A DNA stretch of 64,000 nt from Acidithrix ferrooxidans. GTDB taxonomy: Bacteria > Actinomycetota > Acidimicrobiia > Acidimicrobiales > Acidimicrobiaceae. The notes under the pieces were generated by a model that did no database searches, had not been told where the DNA came from, and saw only the letters and a list, made by a program, of their open reading frames with translations. The stretch covers positions 1-64,000 of the forward strand of contig NZ_JXYS01000027.1 in the NCBI RefSeq assembly GCF_000949295.1, in the 5' to 3' direction. The translations under genes were made by a program, and so were the position numbers. The first letter of the stretch is position 1. Each line of letters starts with the position of its first letter. This document shows positions 1-9,638 of the stretch, in pieces.

Positions 1-2
1 AT

Positions 3-839
3 TCGATGGATACTGCTCCACAAGTTGGCGGTCCACAGGCCAAGCACTCCCAGAGCAATGAACCCCAAGCCAACCATTCCAATAGAGCTCAACCATACGC
101 AAGTGGCTCCATGGACAACAAGATAAAGCAGATCCTATGTATCTCAGAGCGTCGCAGGGATAAAGAAGAGGCAATTGCTAGAGGTATGCAAACTAAGTTC
201 CAGAGTGCATTTGACAAACTAGCTGACTCAGTTAAGCGTGGTCAATATTCCAATGCCACAACTGTGGCTTCAAGAATAGGAAAGCTAAAGCAAGAGCATC
301 GCTCTATTGCGCGTCGCTATGAGATAGATGCCATAACTGGCGATGACCAAAAAGTCAAAGAGCTGGTTTTGACTGAGAAACCAAAAGTAAAAGAAGCAGC
401 TGAGACTCTCTATGGTGCATATGTGATTGAGACCAATAGGAACGATCTAGAACCAGAAGAGATCTGGAAGCTCTATATGACCCTAACAAAGGTAGAGGAT
501 GCATTCAAAGCCCTAAAGAGCAATCTAGGGATGAGACCGATCTATCACCAACTAGCTAGTCGTACCGCTGCTCATCTATTTATCTCAGTAGTTGCTTATC
601 ACCTCTATGGAGCAATTGCACTTAGCTTATCTCAAGCCGGTGACAAAAGAAGTGTTCACAGCATTCTTGCTCAAGTGTCTACCCATAGCCGCTTGAACGT
701 AACGATGTTAGATGATAACAAACGTCTACATAACCTTCGTATCTCCTCTACTCCAAACTCTGCCCAAAAAGAGATCTACTCTATTCTTGGAGTAGTAGAT
801 ACCCTAGCTCGAACCAAGAAGGTGATTGCTCAACTGTAG
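3..839 (+). mobile_element. IS4/IS1634-like transposase, C-terminal part (5' end cut by window)
   Basis: This is the 3' part of a DDE transposase gene. The frame is open to the window edge, so the N-terminus lies outside. Around residues 157-171 of the visible part, Tyr is followed by a Glu-x6-Lys spacing (VEDAFKALK). This is the C-terminal catalytic Glu region of IS4-type enzymes, followed by the usual 'RPIYH' stretch and a helix-rich tail (HLFISVVAYHLYG). Family-level assignment rests on these motifs. The exact family (IS1634 fits best) is inference. The gene ends 3 nt from where a truncated methyltransferase begins to be disturbed, which places the right IS end at about 840-905. The element may be active or dead; its 5' half is not visible. 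Confidence 0.75.
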
Positions 840-1336
840 TGCCCAAATCCAGACACCAATATGGTCATGACCTGGGCTTTCATGGGGTGGTTGTCGAAAG
901 TAGGGCTAAGGACCGCGTCAGTTAAGACATCAGGAGCTTGATGGGATCCGTCGACGTAGATAAAGTCAAAATATTCGCCTAAACCCATCGCGAATAATTT
1001 AGAGAGGAAGAAGTCCGAGGTTCCTTTGTGTATATGAAGATCAAGGCGATTGTCGATACTATTTCTGGCTAGCTCAATGTTATATAAAAAGCGCTTTTCG
1101 ACCAATGACATGTCGAGGCCCTGTTCCATATGCTCGATGCCACCGATCCAGGTGTCAATGGCGTGAAGTTCGACATTTGCCAATGCACCGACGGTCTCGA
1201 CTATATATGTGGTGGCCGCTCCTTCGAAGGACCCGACTTCTAGAAGTTTTCTAGGATTTAATTGCGGAAAAATTGCATCCCATACCGGCTTGGTCGTACC
1301 TTGAAACCAGTTATTTGTGAATTCGTAGTTGCTCAT
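830..1336 (-). pseudogene. Class I SAM-dependent methyltransferase, 3' truncated by the IS
   Basis: The 168-aa reading frame starts with a Methyltransf_24-like fold. 'LLEVGSFEGAAT' near residue 35 is the SAM-binding loop, 'HAIDTW' is the second strand, and 'FIYVDGSHQ' is the typical Asp/His region. After 'VLTDAVLS' the sequence no longer resembles the family: the expected 'L.pGG...DD' strand is missing and the last ~24 residues read through the apparent IS end. I infer that the transposon insertion removed the C-terminal third. The start is ATG with an AAGGA about 12 nt upstream. The substrate is unknown; relatives modify sugars or small molecules. The protein is probably non-functional. Confidence 0.65.
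880..905. repeat. Probable right end of the IS element
   Basis: Homology to a methyltransferase stops at about 905, and the segment between there and the transposase stop contains ggttgtcgaaagtaggg. This placement is inferred from the breakdown of the methyltransferase frame. The matching left inverted repeat lies outside the window, so the exact boundary cannot be proved. Confidence 0.35.
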
Positions 1337-1927
1337 GAAATTACGTCGTCCTTTTAAACTTTGATGTAAGGTTGTAAACGACCGGATCCCATGGTCTAGG
1401 TTTTTGCAGATACCTACCTTGAATCAATCAGAGGTCGGATTCGCTAGAACGGACACTTCGTGTGCACAAATATATTTTCGACAAATATAGCGTTATCCAT
1501 TAATCTTTTTCTTTAAATGGCAATATTTCACCAGGGAGACGCTTTTTCCGTGGTCTTTGAGCTCTTGGGAGTAATCGCAAAATTAAGCGGATCGATCCGA
1601 GAATTGTCAATCTCTATATGAGGTGCGTTGCCTGATGATCCACTCTCTCCAATCTCCATTTGCGAGCATGTTGATCTTGTCGAAGATTTTGCCAAGTGCG
1701 GACTGGAATGTTGATCTGCTTGGGATTTGTATCTTCATGGGTTAGCTGAGTGCGATGGTTGCGCAATTGAAATGGTCGCTCGATTATTCTTGAGTGACTC
1801 TAATAGGGTCGAATATACTTGGTCTCGACCTAATTTGAAAAGAAATCTATTTTTTAACCTTTTTGTTCGTTTTGGTGGAGTCTTCGATGTTTCGAAAGAG
1901 ATATTCTGGCCGACTGCTTCACTCGGT
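1337..1927. other. Gene-free stretch, nothing recognised
   Basis: About 590 bp between two leftward genes. The short frames here lack a ribosome-binding site, and the longer ones overlap the phosphoesterase 3' end in other frames. No repeat, tRNA or convincing terminator was seen. Confidence 0.5.
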
Positions 1928-3490
1928 TCAACTCTGGCTAGGCCTTCTTTTGGCTGTGCCCGCTTCTTGTGTTGCCATGGTTTGTGGTGAGGGTATCGGA
2001 TAAGGTGCCTGACTGTAGTCGACCTCTTGAAGGTCGCCGGGGCCACATCCAAGACTTGCTAATTCGGAGGCGGTGTTAGCGATTGGCGATGGCAGATTTG
2101 GAGCGATAAAATTCGGGGCTTTCATCGCTAGTGTTGAAGTCAAGTCTCCCACCGCACTTCGACGCCACTTGGAGATATTTGGTGCTTGAACGCCAAATCT
2201 CTCTTCGAGGAAGCGAAGTTGTGAGGTGTGATCGAAGGTCTCGGAGTTTATGTAACCGCCTTTTGAAAAAGGAGACACAACTAACATTGGGACTCGCATT
2301 CCAAGGCCGATGGGACCATTGATCCCGCCAGATGATCCATCCAAAGGAGATTTGGTAATGTATTCTCCCTCGGTGCCTGGTGGTGGCACTAAAGGAGGAA
2401 CGTGGTCGAAGAAACCGTCATTTTCATCCCAGGAGATAAAGAGAACCGTCTTGGACCATACCTTTGGTGATGCAATCAACGCACTTAGCAACTGGTCGAT
2501 GAACCAAGCACCAAGTGCAGGCGGAGCCGGTGGGTGTTCGTCATAGCCCAAAGGCGGAATTACCCAAGAGACCGATGGAAGCGAGTCGTTGTGAATGTCT
2601 GTCATAAAGGTGTCGGGAAATGTCGGCGTAAACGCCTTTTCGTAGAGCGATGACCCCTTGTGGCGATATTGGGAGAAGTAAGGAAGAATTGCGTCAGAGA
2701 TCCAAAGAACTTCTGGGTTGTCAACTCTATATAGGGGTCCAGGTGGCGTGTAGACCTTCCAGCTGATATTGGCATCCTCTAGTACTTCGGGCATCGTGGT
2801 CCAATCGACGCTAAATCGTGCTGACGGAGAGGAGTTGGTAATTAGAACCGGGCCACCATGGCTACCGTTAGGGTCGATCGTTCCGGAGATCGACATGAGG
2901 CGATTTGGATGCGTTGGTCCTAAGACTGAGGCATGATAACCGTCGCAAAGGGTGAAGGCATCGGCTAACCCATAGTGATATGGAAGGTCTTGTCGAAGAT
3001 AGTATCCCATGGTGAGGACTCCATTTGCCACACCTTCATGCAAAGGGTCGGTATGGGTGCTCACAAACCTAGCCATCGAACCGTGGTCCCAGCATTCGTG
3101 TTGCGTCTGCCAATCATGCGCCAGGTCAAAGGTGCATTCTCCAACCTTAGATGAGGTGTTGAGCCTAAATGGTAGGAGACGCCCGAGTGGAGGTATCGTG
3201 GTGTTTGCGGCAAATGCTTGGGAGAAGGCACCGAGTTGGCCACTTGGATGATCGTCGAAACCTCGAACTCCGGGGTAAGTTCCAAAGTAGTGGTCGAAGG
3301 AGCGATTTTCTTGCATCAGAAAGATCACATGTTCGATAGCCCCTAGATCTGACCCAGCTGGAGGTATCGCGATTGCCTTTGAGATCGTCTTTGAATTTCC
3401 ACAAGACGCCGCTAGGGCGGCCAAACCACCAGCTAGTGCACCTTTTAGGAATCGCCGTCGGTCGAGAAATTGGTCGCTATTTCGATTCAA
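1928..3490 (-). CDS. Tat-exported phosphoesterase (phospholipase C / acid phosphatase family)
   Basis: 520 aa. The N-terminus carries a twin-arginine signal (RRRFLKGALAGGLAALAA) followed by Ser-Cys, which could be a lipobox, so the product is probably exported folded and lipid-anchored. The mature part begins with 'HVIFLMQENRSFDHYFG', the hallmark of the phosphoesterase family (PF04185) of phospholipases C and AcpA-type acid phosphatases. A second metal-site block, 'SWDENDGFFDH', lies near residue 345. The family hydrolyses phosphate mono- or diesters outside the cytoplasm; the substrate here is unknown. Start is TTG, with a GAGGG upstream. The gene stands alone. The length is normal for the family. 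Confidence 0.85.
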   Translation of the reverse strand: MNRNSDQFLDRRRFLKGALAGGLAALAASCGNSKTISKAIAIPPAGSDLGAIEHVIFLMQENRSFDHYFGTYPGVRGFDDHPSGQLGAFSQAFAANTTIPPLGRLLPFRLNTSSKVGECTFDLAHDWQTQHECWDHGSMARFVSTHTDPLHEGVANGVLTMGYYLRQDLPYHYGLADAFTLCDGYHASVLGPTHPNRLMSISGTIDPNGSHGGPVLITNSSPSARFSVDWTTMPEVLEDANISWKVYTPPGPLYRVDNPEVLWISDAILPYFSQYRHKGSSLYEKAFTPTFPDTFMTDIHNDSLPSVSWVIPPLGYDEHPPAPPALGAWFIDQLLSALIASPKVWSKTVLFISWDENDGFFDHVPPLVPPPGTEGEYITKSPLDGSSGGINGPIGLGMRVPMLVVSPFSKGGYINSETFDHTSQLRFLEERFGVQAPNISKWRRSAVGDLTSTLAMKAPNFIAPNLPSPIANTASELASLGCGPGDLQEVDYSQAPYPIPSPQTMATQEAGTAKRRPSQS

Positions 3491-3754
3491 AGTGCCATGG
3501 GTCCCTCGCTATATTGTTATCTTTGGACGCTTTGCTCACTTGGCGTTTCGCTAAGATATCAACGCCACAATAGCACTTTCTATTATCTTTGGGGTGTTAT
3601 TTGGAGCTGCCCGGGTTGCCAGCTGCAAGATCGATGAGGACCCCGTTTTTCATGCGTTTTATAAGGCGAAGGCGCTGAAATCGGCGAACCCATGATCTAG
3701 ATCTATCTTTGAGATCAACCTATTAGGACTATTAGCCCTGTTTGATGCCGGAGT

Positions 3755-3816
3755 TGGTTTTACGCTTTGGTTTTACGCTTTGGTTTTACACCTCGGCTTT
3801 ACGCTTTGGCTTTAAA
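3755..3816. repeat. Degenerate ~13-bp tandem repeat (ggttttacgcttt-like)
   Basis: About four imperfect copies of a ggttttacgcttt unit follow one another, with g/t and c/t drift. The array lies between the phosphoesterase and phosphoglycerate mutase genes. It is noncoding. Confidence 0.7.
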
Positions 3817-3869
3817 ATCTAGGCTTTGGATGGTGATGTCTAATAATGGTGCTCTTGGAGAGCCGCTTG

Positions 3870-3909
3870 AAATTATCAAATTATCAAATTATCAAATTAT
3901 CAAATTATC
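3870..3909. repeat. 8-bp tandem repeat (aaattatc x5)
   Basis: Five perfect copies of aaattatc, followed by looser gagccataa/gagctacac-like repetition up to about 3995. The array is AT-rich and noncoding, and lies downstream of the leftward gpmA gene. Confidence 0.9.
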
Positions 3910-3999
3910 AAAGAGCCATAAGCGTCATACAGAGCGATAAGTGTAAATAAGCAATAAGAGCCATAAAGAGCTACACAGAGTCATGCAGAACTATAGAGA

Positions 4000-4024
4000 C
4001 CAGCGCCTCCCAAGAAGACGCTGG
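4000..4024 (-). terminator. Hairpin downstream of gpmA
   Basis: A 6-bp stem (ccagcg/cgctgg) around a 13-nt loop, 58 nt after the gpmA stop. There is no real T-run (tctctat follows on the minus strand), so terminator function is weakly supported. Confidence 0.4.
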
Positions 4025-4081
4025 TAATAAGCCAATGTTAGAACGAGGAAGTCTTAGCCAAAGAGACTTGATGCCAAGTAA

Positions 4082-4777
4082 CTAGTCTCGTCCCAACCAG
4101 TGGGTGCGTGTTGCTTTGAGGTTTTGATCGACGTCGTAGACGATGGGTAGTCCATTTGGGATCTCAAGGGTTAGGATCTCTTCGCGGTCGATATCTTCAA
4201 GATGCATTACCATGGCTCGCAGAGAGTTGCCGTGGGCTGAAACCAAAAGGGACTTTCCTGCTAGAAGCTGGGGGACCATTACGTCATAGAAGTAAGGAAG
4301 CATCCTTTCTCTAACGTCTTTTAGGCATTCAGCATCCGGAATGATCTCTGGTGCTAAATCGCTATACCTAAGATCGTGACGACTATGACTTGGGTCGTTC
4401 CTATCAAGTGCCGGTGGCACAACATCATAGGAGCGTCGCCATTGATGAACTTGCTCTGAGCTAAAGCGTTCCTTCATCTCTTCTCGAGTGTGGCCTTGAA
4501 GGGCTCCGTAGTGTCGTTCGTTTAATCGCCAGTGACGATAGACAGGGATCCAACTACGACCTAGCTCTTCTAAGGCAAGATCCGAGGTTTTGATAGCTCG
4601 ACGCAATAGTGAAGTATGAAGGATGTCGGGAGCTAGGCCTTCGCTGGCCATAAGCCTGCCGGCAGCTATTGCTTCCTCAACGCCCTTTTCGGTAAGGTCG
4701 ATGTCTGTCCATCCTGTGAATTTCTCTTCTAGGTTCCAGGTGCTCTGGCCGTGTCGTAAAAGTATCAATTGTCCCAT
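4082..4777 (-). CDS. gpmA: 2,3-bisphosphoglycerate-dependent phosphoglycerate mutase
   Basis: 231 aa. The enzyme interconverts 3- and 2-phosphoglycerate in glycolysis and gluconeogenesis in the cytoplasm. The phospho-acceptor motif 'LLRHGQSTWN' sits at residues 5-14, followed by 'FTGWTDIDLTEKG', 'NERHYGALQG', and the second catalytic histidine in 'SAHGNSLRAM'. These blocks are diagnostic of the cofactor-dependent (GpmA) subfamily and distinguish it from general histidine phosphatases. The length is close to the family norm (about 230-250). In mycobacteria gpm1 lies beside senX3-regX3; here the equivalent two-component genes are 52 kb away. The start is ATG. Confidence 0.95.
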   Translation of the reverse strand: MGQLILLRHGQSTWNLEEKFTGWTDIDLTEKGVEEAIAAGRLMASEGLAPDILHTSLLRRAIKTSDLALEELGRSWIPVYRHWRLNERHYGALQGHTREEMKERFSSEQVHQWRRSYDVVPPALDRNDPSHSRHDLRYSDLAPEIIPDAECLKDVRERMLPYFYDVMVPQLLAGKSLLVSAHGNSLRAMVMHLEDIDREEILTLEIPNGLPIVYDVDQNLKATRTHWLGRD

Positions 4778-4845
4778 AACAAGCTCTAAAGGTAGCCTTG
4801 ATTTTCAAAAAATCTTTCAGAATTGGAAAGAAAATCTCAAAAATC

Positions 4846-4886
4846 AAAGTTGATATGAGTACACTCAACTTTATTGCACATATAAT
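4846..4886 (+). promoter_or_regulatory. HAIR-like HspR operator and -10 element of dnaK
   Basis: Perfect 8-bp arms, aaagttga (4846-4853) and tcaacttt (4865-4872), flank an 11-nt centre. Read as half-sites, gttgata and actcaac are separated by exactly 7 nt, the geometry of the actinobacterial HAIR element (CTTGAGT-N7-ACTCAAG), although the left half matches only partly. A consensus tataat (4881-4886) begins 8 nt after the palindrome, so a bound repressor would cover the promoter. An aggagg at 4904-4909 precedes the ATG at 4921. HspR, the known ligand of HAIR, is encoded 4 kb downstream. Confidence 0.7.
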
Positions 4887-4920
4887 GTGTATGAAACTTC
4901 ACTAGGAGGTATTTAGAAAG

Positions 4921-6762
4921 ATGCCAAAAGCCGTAGGAATTGACCTCGGAACTACCAACTCGGTCGTTAGCGTCCTTGAGGGCGGCGACCCGGTAGTAAT
5001 ACCCAATGCAGAAGGTGGTCGTACGACCCCTTCAGTCGTAGCTTTTTCCAAGACTGGAGAGGTTCTTGTCGGCGAAGTCGCCAAGCGCCAAGCAATTACC
5101 AATCCAGATCGCACAATACGTTCCGTAAAACGCCATATGGGTACAAACTGGACCATCGATATCGATGGGAAGCCTTTTACTCCACAAGAGATTTCGGCAC
5201 GTGTTCTATCAAAGTTAAAGAGAGATGCTGAGAGCTACCTTGGCGATACTGTAAATCAAGCCGTAATTACGGTTCCTGCTTATTTTGATGATGCTCAGCG
5301 CACCGCGACTAAAGAGGCCGGACAGATTGCAGGCCTTGAGGTCCTTCGTATTATCAATGAGCCAACTGCAGCAGCACTTGCCTATGGATTAGACAAAGAG
5401 GGCGAGGATCAGACGGTTTTAGTCTTTGACTTAGGCGGTGGCACCTTCGACGTCTCAGTTCTTGAGATTGGTGACGGTGTCTTTGAGGTCAAGTCGACAA
5501 GTGGAAACACAAGCCTTGGTGGCGATGACTGGGATCAACGTGTGATCGATTGGCTCGTAAAGACCTTCAAGGATACAGAGGGAATTGACCTCTCTGGCGA
5601 CAAGATGGCGATGCAAAGGCTCAAAGAGGCTGGCGAAAAGGCCAAGATTGAGCTTAGCGCCGTTGGTGAAACCACAATTAACCTTCCCTTTATCACTGCT
5701 AATGCAGAGGGACCAAAGCATCTTGATCTCAAGCTAACTCGGTCTAAGTTCCAAGAGCTAACCGAGGATCTAACTCAAGCTTGTCGTGGGCCATTCGAGC
5801 AAGCAATTCGCGATGCTGGCCTAACCAAAGAGCAGATCGATCACGTTGTCTTGGTAGGTGGCTCGACTCGTATGCCAGCTATTCAAGAGCTAGTAACCGG
5901 TATCACAGGAAAAGAGCCTCATAAGGGTGTAAACCCCGATGAGGTAGTAGCAATCGGTGCTGCGGTGCAAGCTGGCGTTCTAAAGGGCGAAGTAAAAGAT
6001 GTTCTACTTCTTGACGTTACCCCTCTAAGCCTTGGCATTGAGACCAAGGGTGGAGTGATGACCAAGTTGATCGAGCGAAATACTACGATTCCAACCAAGC
6101 GTACTGAGGTATTTACCACCGCAGACGATAGTCAGCCTTCGGTTGAGATTCATGTGTTGCAAGGTGAGCGCGAGATGGCCATGTATAACAAGACCCTTGG
6201 AAAGTTCCAGCTTGTTGGCCTTCCTCCTGCACCAAGAGGGATTCCTCAGATTGAGGTAACCTTTGATATCGATGCCAATGGTATCGTTCATGTCTCTGCT
6301 AAGGATCGCGCTACCAACAAAGAGCAGTCGATCACGATCTCAGGACAGAGCACGCTAAGCAAAGATGACATCGATCGAATGGTCAAAGATGCTGAGGCTC
6401 ACGTAGCTGACGATAAGCGACGTCGCGAAGAGGCTGATATCCGAAATAACGGCGATACTTTGGTCTACCAGACTGAGAAGCTGCTAAAGGAGCAAGGTGA
6501 GAAGTTCTCGGGTGACGAGAAGGAAACTGTGGAGGCCGCCCTTGAGACACTCAAGAAGGCACTTGCCGACAGTGATGTCGAGGTTATCAAGAATGCCACA
6601 GATGCCCTCATGAAGTCCTCGCAAGATTTCACTCAACGCCTTTACGAAGAGGCTTCCAAGGCAGCAGCTAGTGCGCCTAACCAAGAGGATGCAAGTGCTC
6701 AAAGTGCCGCTAGTGACGATGAAGTCGTCGATGCAGAGATCGTCGACGACCCCAAGCCCTAA
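4921..6762 (+). CDS. dnaK: Chaperone DnaK (Hsp70)
   Basis: 613 aa. This ATP-dependent chaperone binds exposed hydrophobic segments and works with DnaJ and GrpE, and with ClpB on aggregates. The nucleotide-binding domain shows 'GIDLGTTNS' at the N-terminus, '[12 protein letters not shown]' near residue 167, and '[11 protein letters not shown]' near residue 315. The substrate-binding domain follows ('[11 protein letters not shown]'). A charged, Ala/Ser-rich tail ends in 'DAEIVDD', typical of actinobacterial DnaK. Strong SD at 4904-4909. First gene of the heat-shock region; probably repressed by HspR through the upstream palindrome. Confidence 0.98.
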   Translation: MPKAVGIDLGTTNSVVSVLEGGDPVVIPNAEGGRTTPSVVAFSKTGEVLVGEVAKRQAITNPDRTIRSVKRHMGTNWTIDIDGKPFTPQEISARVLSKLKRDAESYLGDTVNQAVITVPAYFDDAQRTATKEAGQIAGLEVLRIINEPTAAALAYGLDKEGEDQTVLVFDLGGGTFDVSVLEIGDGVFEVKSTSGNTSLGGDDWDQRVIDWLVKTFKDTEGIDLSGDKMAMQRLKEAGEKAKIELSAVGETTINLPFITANAEGPKHLDLKLTRSKFQELTEDLTQACRGPFEQAIRDAGLTKEQIDHVVLVGGSTRMPAIQELVTGITGKEPHKGVNPDEVVAIGAAVQAGVLKGEVKDVLLLDVTPLSLGIETKGGVMTKLIERNTTIPTKRTEVFTTADDSQPSVEIHVLQGEREMAMYNKTLGKFQLVGLPPAPRGIPQIEVTFDIDANGIVHVSAKDRATNKEQSITISGQSTLSKDDIDRMVKDAEAHVADDKRRREEADIRNNGDTLVYQTEKLLKEQGEKFSGDEKETVEAALETLKKALADSDVEVIKNATDALMKSSQDFTQRLYEEASKAAASAPNQEDASAQSAASDDEVVDAEIVDDPKP

Positions 6763-6800
6763 ACGCTTAATGAGTTGCTGACTCTATTCATAGGAGCTAT

Positions 6801-6836
6801 TGGCCTTTTGTGATTTTGACCGATTACAAAAGGCCA
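6801..6836 (+). terminator. Strong hairpin after dnaK
   Basis: A perfect 11-bp inverted repeat (tggccttttgt / acaaaaggcca) with a 14-nt loop, 38 nt past the dnaK stop. No T-run follows, so it may protect or attenuate the dnaK transcript and leave grpE partly read through. Confidence 0.6.
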
Positions 6837-6877
6837 CCAGTTCAATCTTATGTAGAGTTGCAAATCTCTCTTGGGTT

Positions 6878-6929
6878 GCACTGTGGCATCTAAGCGAATT
6901 TTATTGATGAAATTAGATTCCCACAGTGC
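6878..6929 (+). promoter_or_regulatory. Long stem-loop in the leader of grpE
   Basis: Outer arms gcactgtgg (6878-6886) and ccacagtgc (6921-6929) are perfect. Inside, tctaa/ttaga and aattt/aaatt can extend the stem. It lies 62 nt upstream of the grpE start. The role is not known. Confidence 0.5.
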
Positions 6930-6991
6930 TATGAGTAGATCTTTGCGATAGACGCATTGTAAGTTTGAAGATATTTACCGAAAGGATACCA

Positions 6992-7627
6992 ATGAGCGAT
7001 TCGGATGCGCCTTTGGAAGCCGAAGGAGCAATTACGAGGGCAGACGATGGTACGTTTGGCGATCAGAACCAAGAGATCGACGGCAACGGCGGAGCCATCT
7101 TTGATGATTTTACGGAAAATGGTGATGAGGTTATCGTTCCCGATCTTATAGATGAGACCTTGGCCGATGACGAGGTTCCCTCTTGGGATAATTTGGCTGA
7201 TGTGGTTTCGCAGATCACCAAAGAGCGCGACGACTATTTGGATGCACTACAGCGCACCAAGGCAGATTTCGACAATTTCCGTCGACGAACGGCTCGATTG
7301 GAAGCCGAAGCATCTGAAAGACGAGTAGTAGCGCTTTTGGAGCGATTGATACCAAGTCTCGATGATTTAGCCTCGCTCTTAGCCCATAAAGTTGGTGCTC
7401 CTGACGAAGAGTTGGTAACAAAGACAATTAGGCCAATTTTCAGCGCGCTTGCAAATGAAGGGTTAGTGGTTATCGAAGAGGTCGGTGCTGAATTTGACCC
7501 TGAGATCCATCAAGCTGTTGCTCATGAAGATGGTGACGGACCAGCCAAGGTGGCGGAAATATTTAGATCTGGATACCTTTGGAAGGGTAAGACGATTCGA
7601 CCAGCGATGGTAAAGGTAGTGGGGTGA
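6992..7627 (+). CDS. grpE: Nucleotide exchange factor GrpE
   Basis: 211 aa from the ATG at 6992. A TTG 27 nt upstream is in frame, but the gaaagga at 6980-6986 fits the ATG. GrpE releases ADP from DnaK. The first ~70 residues are very acidic and probably disordered. A long helical region follows ('ERDDYLDALQRTKADFDNFRRR'-type, split here for length), and the C-terminal beta domain carries the family signature 'GYLWKGKTIRPAMVKV'. Only 6 nt separate its stop from dnaJ, so the two are co-translated. A stem-loop sits in its leader. Confidence 0.95.
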   Translation: MSDSDAPLEAEGAITRADDGTFGDQNQEIDGNGGAIFDDFTENGDEVIVPDLIDETLADDEVPSWDNLADVVSQITKERDDYLDALQRTKADFDNFRRRTARLEAEASERRVVALLERLIPSLDDLASLLAHKVGAPDEELVTKTIRPIFSALANEGLVVIEEVGAEFDPEIHQAVAHEDGDGPAKVAEIFRSGYLWKGKTIRPAMVKVVG

Positions 7628-7633
7628 TAGCCC

Positions 7634-8719
7634 ATGTCGGCTAACAGCGAGTGGTACGAAAAGGATTACTACTCAATTTTGGGTGTCGATAAGTCGGCAA
7701 GCGAAAAAGATATCCGAAATGCCTATCGTAAGTTGGCCAAGGCATATCATCCCGATGCCCATCCCGGTTCCGAGGAGAAGTTCAAGGAACTCTCAAGCGC
7801 CTATGAGGTGCTCGGAGATGCTAAACGAAGAAGTGAATACGACTCCTTTAAGGATCAATCTCCATTTATGCCTCGAACCGGAGGCGGAGGTGGAGGATCA
7901 GAGCCAGGCTTCAACTTCAAAGTCGAGGATTTGGGAGACGTCTTTGGTGGCCTCTTCAATAAAGGTAGGCGAAATCCTACAGCTGGACCACAGCGTGGTA
8001 GCGACGTAGATACTTCATTGTCGATTACCTTTATCGAATCCATTGAAGGCCTTACCACCTCAGTAAATGTGATTGGGGAGGCCCAGTGCCGAACTTGTCA
8101 TGGAACTGGTGCAGCGCCAGGTAGTTCTCCGGTTGTCTGTGCGAGATGCCAAGGAAGTGGCTCGGTAAATGAGAATCAAGGTTTTTTCTCCTTTTCTCAA
8201 CCCTGTCCCGCCTGTGGTGGCAGGGGACTACGAGTCGACTTACCTTGTAATTCGTGCCAAGGCACAGGAACGGTTCCTTCCAATCGAAAGCTCAATGTTC
8301 GAATTCCAGCTGGAGTCGAAGATGGTCAACGCATTCGGCTCAAACAAAAGGGTGGACCGGGACGAAATGGGGGCCCAAGTGGAGATCTTTATATCACCAT
8401 TAAGGTGGGTGCGGATCCAAGATTTTCCAGGCGCGGAAATGACTTGGTTACCACTTCTAAGATCTCTTTTCCCCAGGCGACGCTTGGAACCGACATTGTG
8501 GTTCCGACATTGCGTTCGAGTGTGAAGCTTAGAGTTCCGGCAGGCACTAAGTCTGGTCAGGTTTTGAGAGCCAAGGGATATGGCGTAGCACCCTCGGGTC
8601 GCAGGATCACGCCAGGTGATCTTTTGGTAACGATTGAAATCGTTATTCCAAAGAATCTCTCTGATGAACAACGTAAATTAGTTGAAGAGTTAGCACGGAT
8701 CCTACCTAAGGAGGTTTAG
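7634..8719 (+). CDS. dnaJ: Chaperone DnaJ (Hsp40, zinc-finger type)
   Basis: 361 aa. This co-chaperone delivers substrates to DnaK and stimulates its ATPase. The J domain spans residues ~10-72 with the essential HPD at 39-41. A short Gly-rich linker follows. Four CxxCxGxG zinc-binding repeats are present (CRTCHGTG, CARCQGSG, CPACGGRG, CNSCQGTG), then the C-terminal peptide-binding domains. All four repeats are complete, so this is a type I DnaJ. Start ATG 6 nt after grpE. The gene ends with aaggagg shortly before hspR. Confidence 0.97.
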   Translation: MSANSEWYEKDYYSILGVDKSASEKDIRNAYRKLAKAYHPDAHPGSEEKFKELSSAYEVLGDAKRRSEYDSFKDQSPFMPRTGGGGGGSEPGFNFKVEDLGDVFGGLFNKGRRNPTAGPQRGSDVDTSLSITFIESIEGLTTSVNVIGEAQCRTCHGTGAAPGSSPVVCARCQGSGSVNENQGFFSFSQPCPACGGRGLRVDLPCNSCQGTGTVPSNRKLNVRIPAGVEDGQRIRLKQKGGPGRNGGPSGDLYITIKVGADPRFSRRGNDLVTTSKISFPQATLGTDIVVPTLRSSVKLRVPAGTKSGQVLRAKGYGVAPSGRRITPGDLLVTIEIVIPKNLSDEQRKLVEELARILPKEV

Positions 8720-8769
8720 TTCGACTCTTCTTTGAGTGACCTTTCTTGTTATATCACTAAGGAGGTGCC

Positions 8770-9180
8770 ATGGCAGGCGAATCTTATAATGAATCATTTT
8801 TTAGAGCCGTATATGTTATCTCTGTCGCGGCCGAACTAGCAGGAGTGCACCCGCAAACGCTCCGTATCTATGAGCGGCGCGGTCTTTTGGATCCAAAGCG
8901 TACTAGCGGTGGCTCCAGGCGCTATTCTCAGCGTGATCTTGAGAGACTTAGGAGAATCTCGGATCTAACTGAAGCTGGCGTGAATCTAGAGGGTGTTCGG
9001 CGAATTTTGGAACTTGAAGAGGAGGTGATGGAGCTAAAGAGCGAGATCAAACGAATTAAAGATTCCAAAAAAGAAGAGGTGGATGAGACCCATCGTCAAT
9101 ATCGAAGGGATCTAGTCCCGATTAACCAGGCGGTTGTTCCATTTATGTACTATAGGTTTCCAATTGGAAATAACGATTAG
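8770..9180 (+). CDS. hspR: Heat-shock repressor HspR (MerR family)
   Basis: 136 aa. The N-terminal MerR-type helix-turn-helix ('ISVAAELAGVHPQTLRIYER') is followed by the family 'RRGLL' wing and a coiled-coil segment (residues ~75-105). In actinobacteria HspR represses the dnaK operon and clpB by binding HAIR palindromes, with DnaK as co-repressor. Position directly after dnaJ and the palindrome before dnaK support this identity rather than a generic MerR. A strong aaggagg precedes the ATG. I saw no convincing HAIR element before clpB. Confidence 0.93.
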   Translation: MAGESYNESFFRAVYVISVAAELAGVHPQTLRIYERRGLLDPKRTSGGSRRYSQRDLERLRRISDLTEAGVNLEGVRRILELEEEVMELKSEIKRIKDSKKEEVDETHRQYRRDLVPINQAVVPFMYYRFPIGNND

Positions 9181-9638
9181 TTCTTTTGGAATCGTTGAGA
9201 TGCTTTGGGAGTCTTTGGTGGCTAAATTTTCATAATTGTGGATTTTAACGTGTCCTTTTGCCGAAAGCGAGCTATCTTCGAATCAGAGTGATTTTTCGGT
9301 CATTTATTACCGAAATAGCCCAGATTCTATATTGTCATTGAGGTGTCTTTGTGATCTATCTTGAACGACATTTGGGAGCTGCCTTTCTCTTGTAATTTTG
9401 ATAGCGAGTTGTGTTTTGAATGCATCACTTTAGGTGCTCTTTGTCGGAAGTTCGTTTTTGCCTAGTGATTCCTAATTGTTGATTCCAACCGGGCTCCTTC
9501 AAACAGGCAATAAATCCCCCAGTTGTGCTTTGTTGTCGTTGTGGTAGCTAACTTTGGAAAACCTGATTTTAGGGCTTTTGGGTTTAGGGCTTCTGCCATA
9601 GCGTATCTAGCGGTCGGGATCTTTTTCAGGGGACTTAA

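Noticed and set aside
1735-2052. 105-aa frame overlapping the phosphoesterase 3' end
   Set aside because: It shares its right end with the well-supported phosphoesterase in another frame and shows no recognisable sequence.
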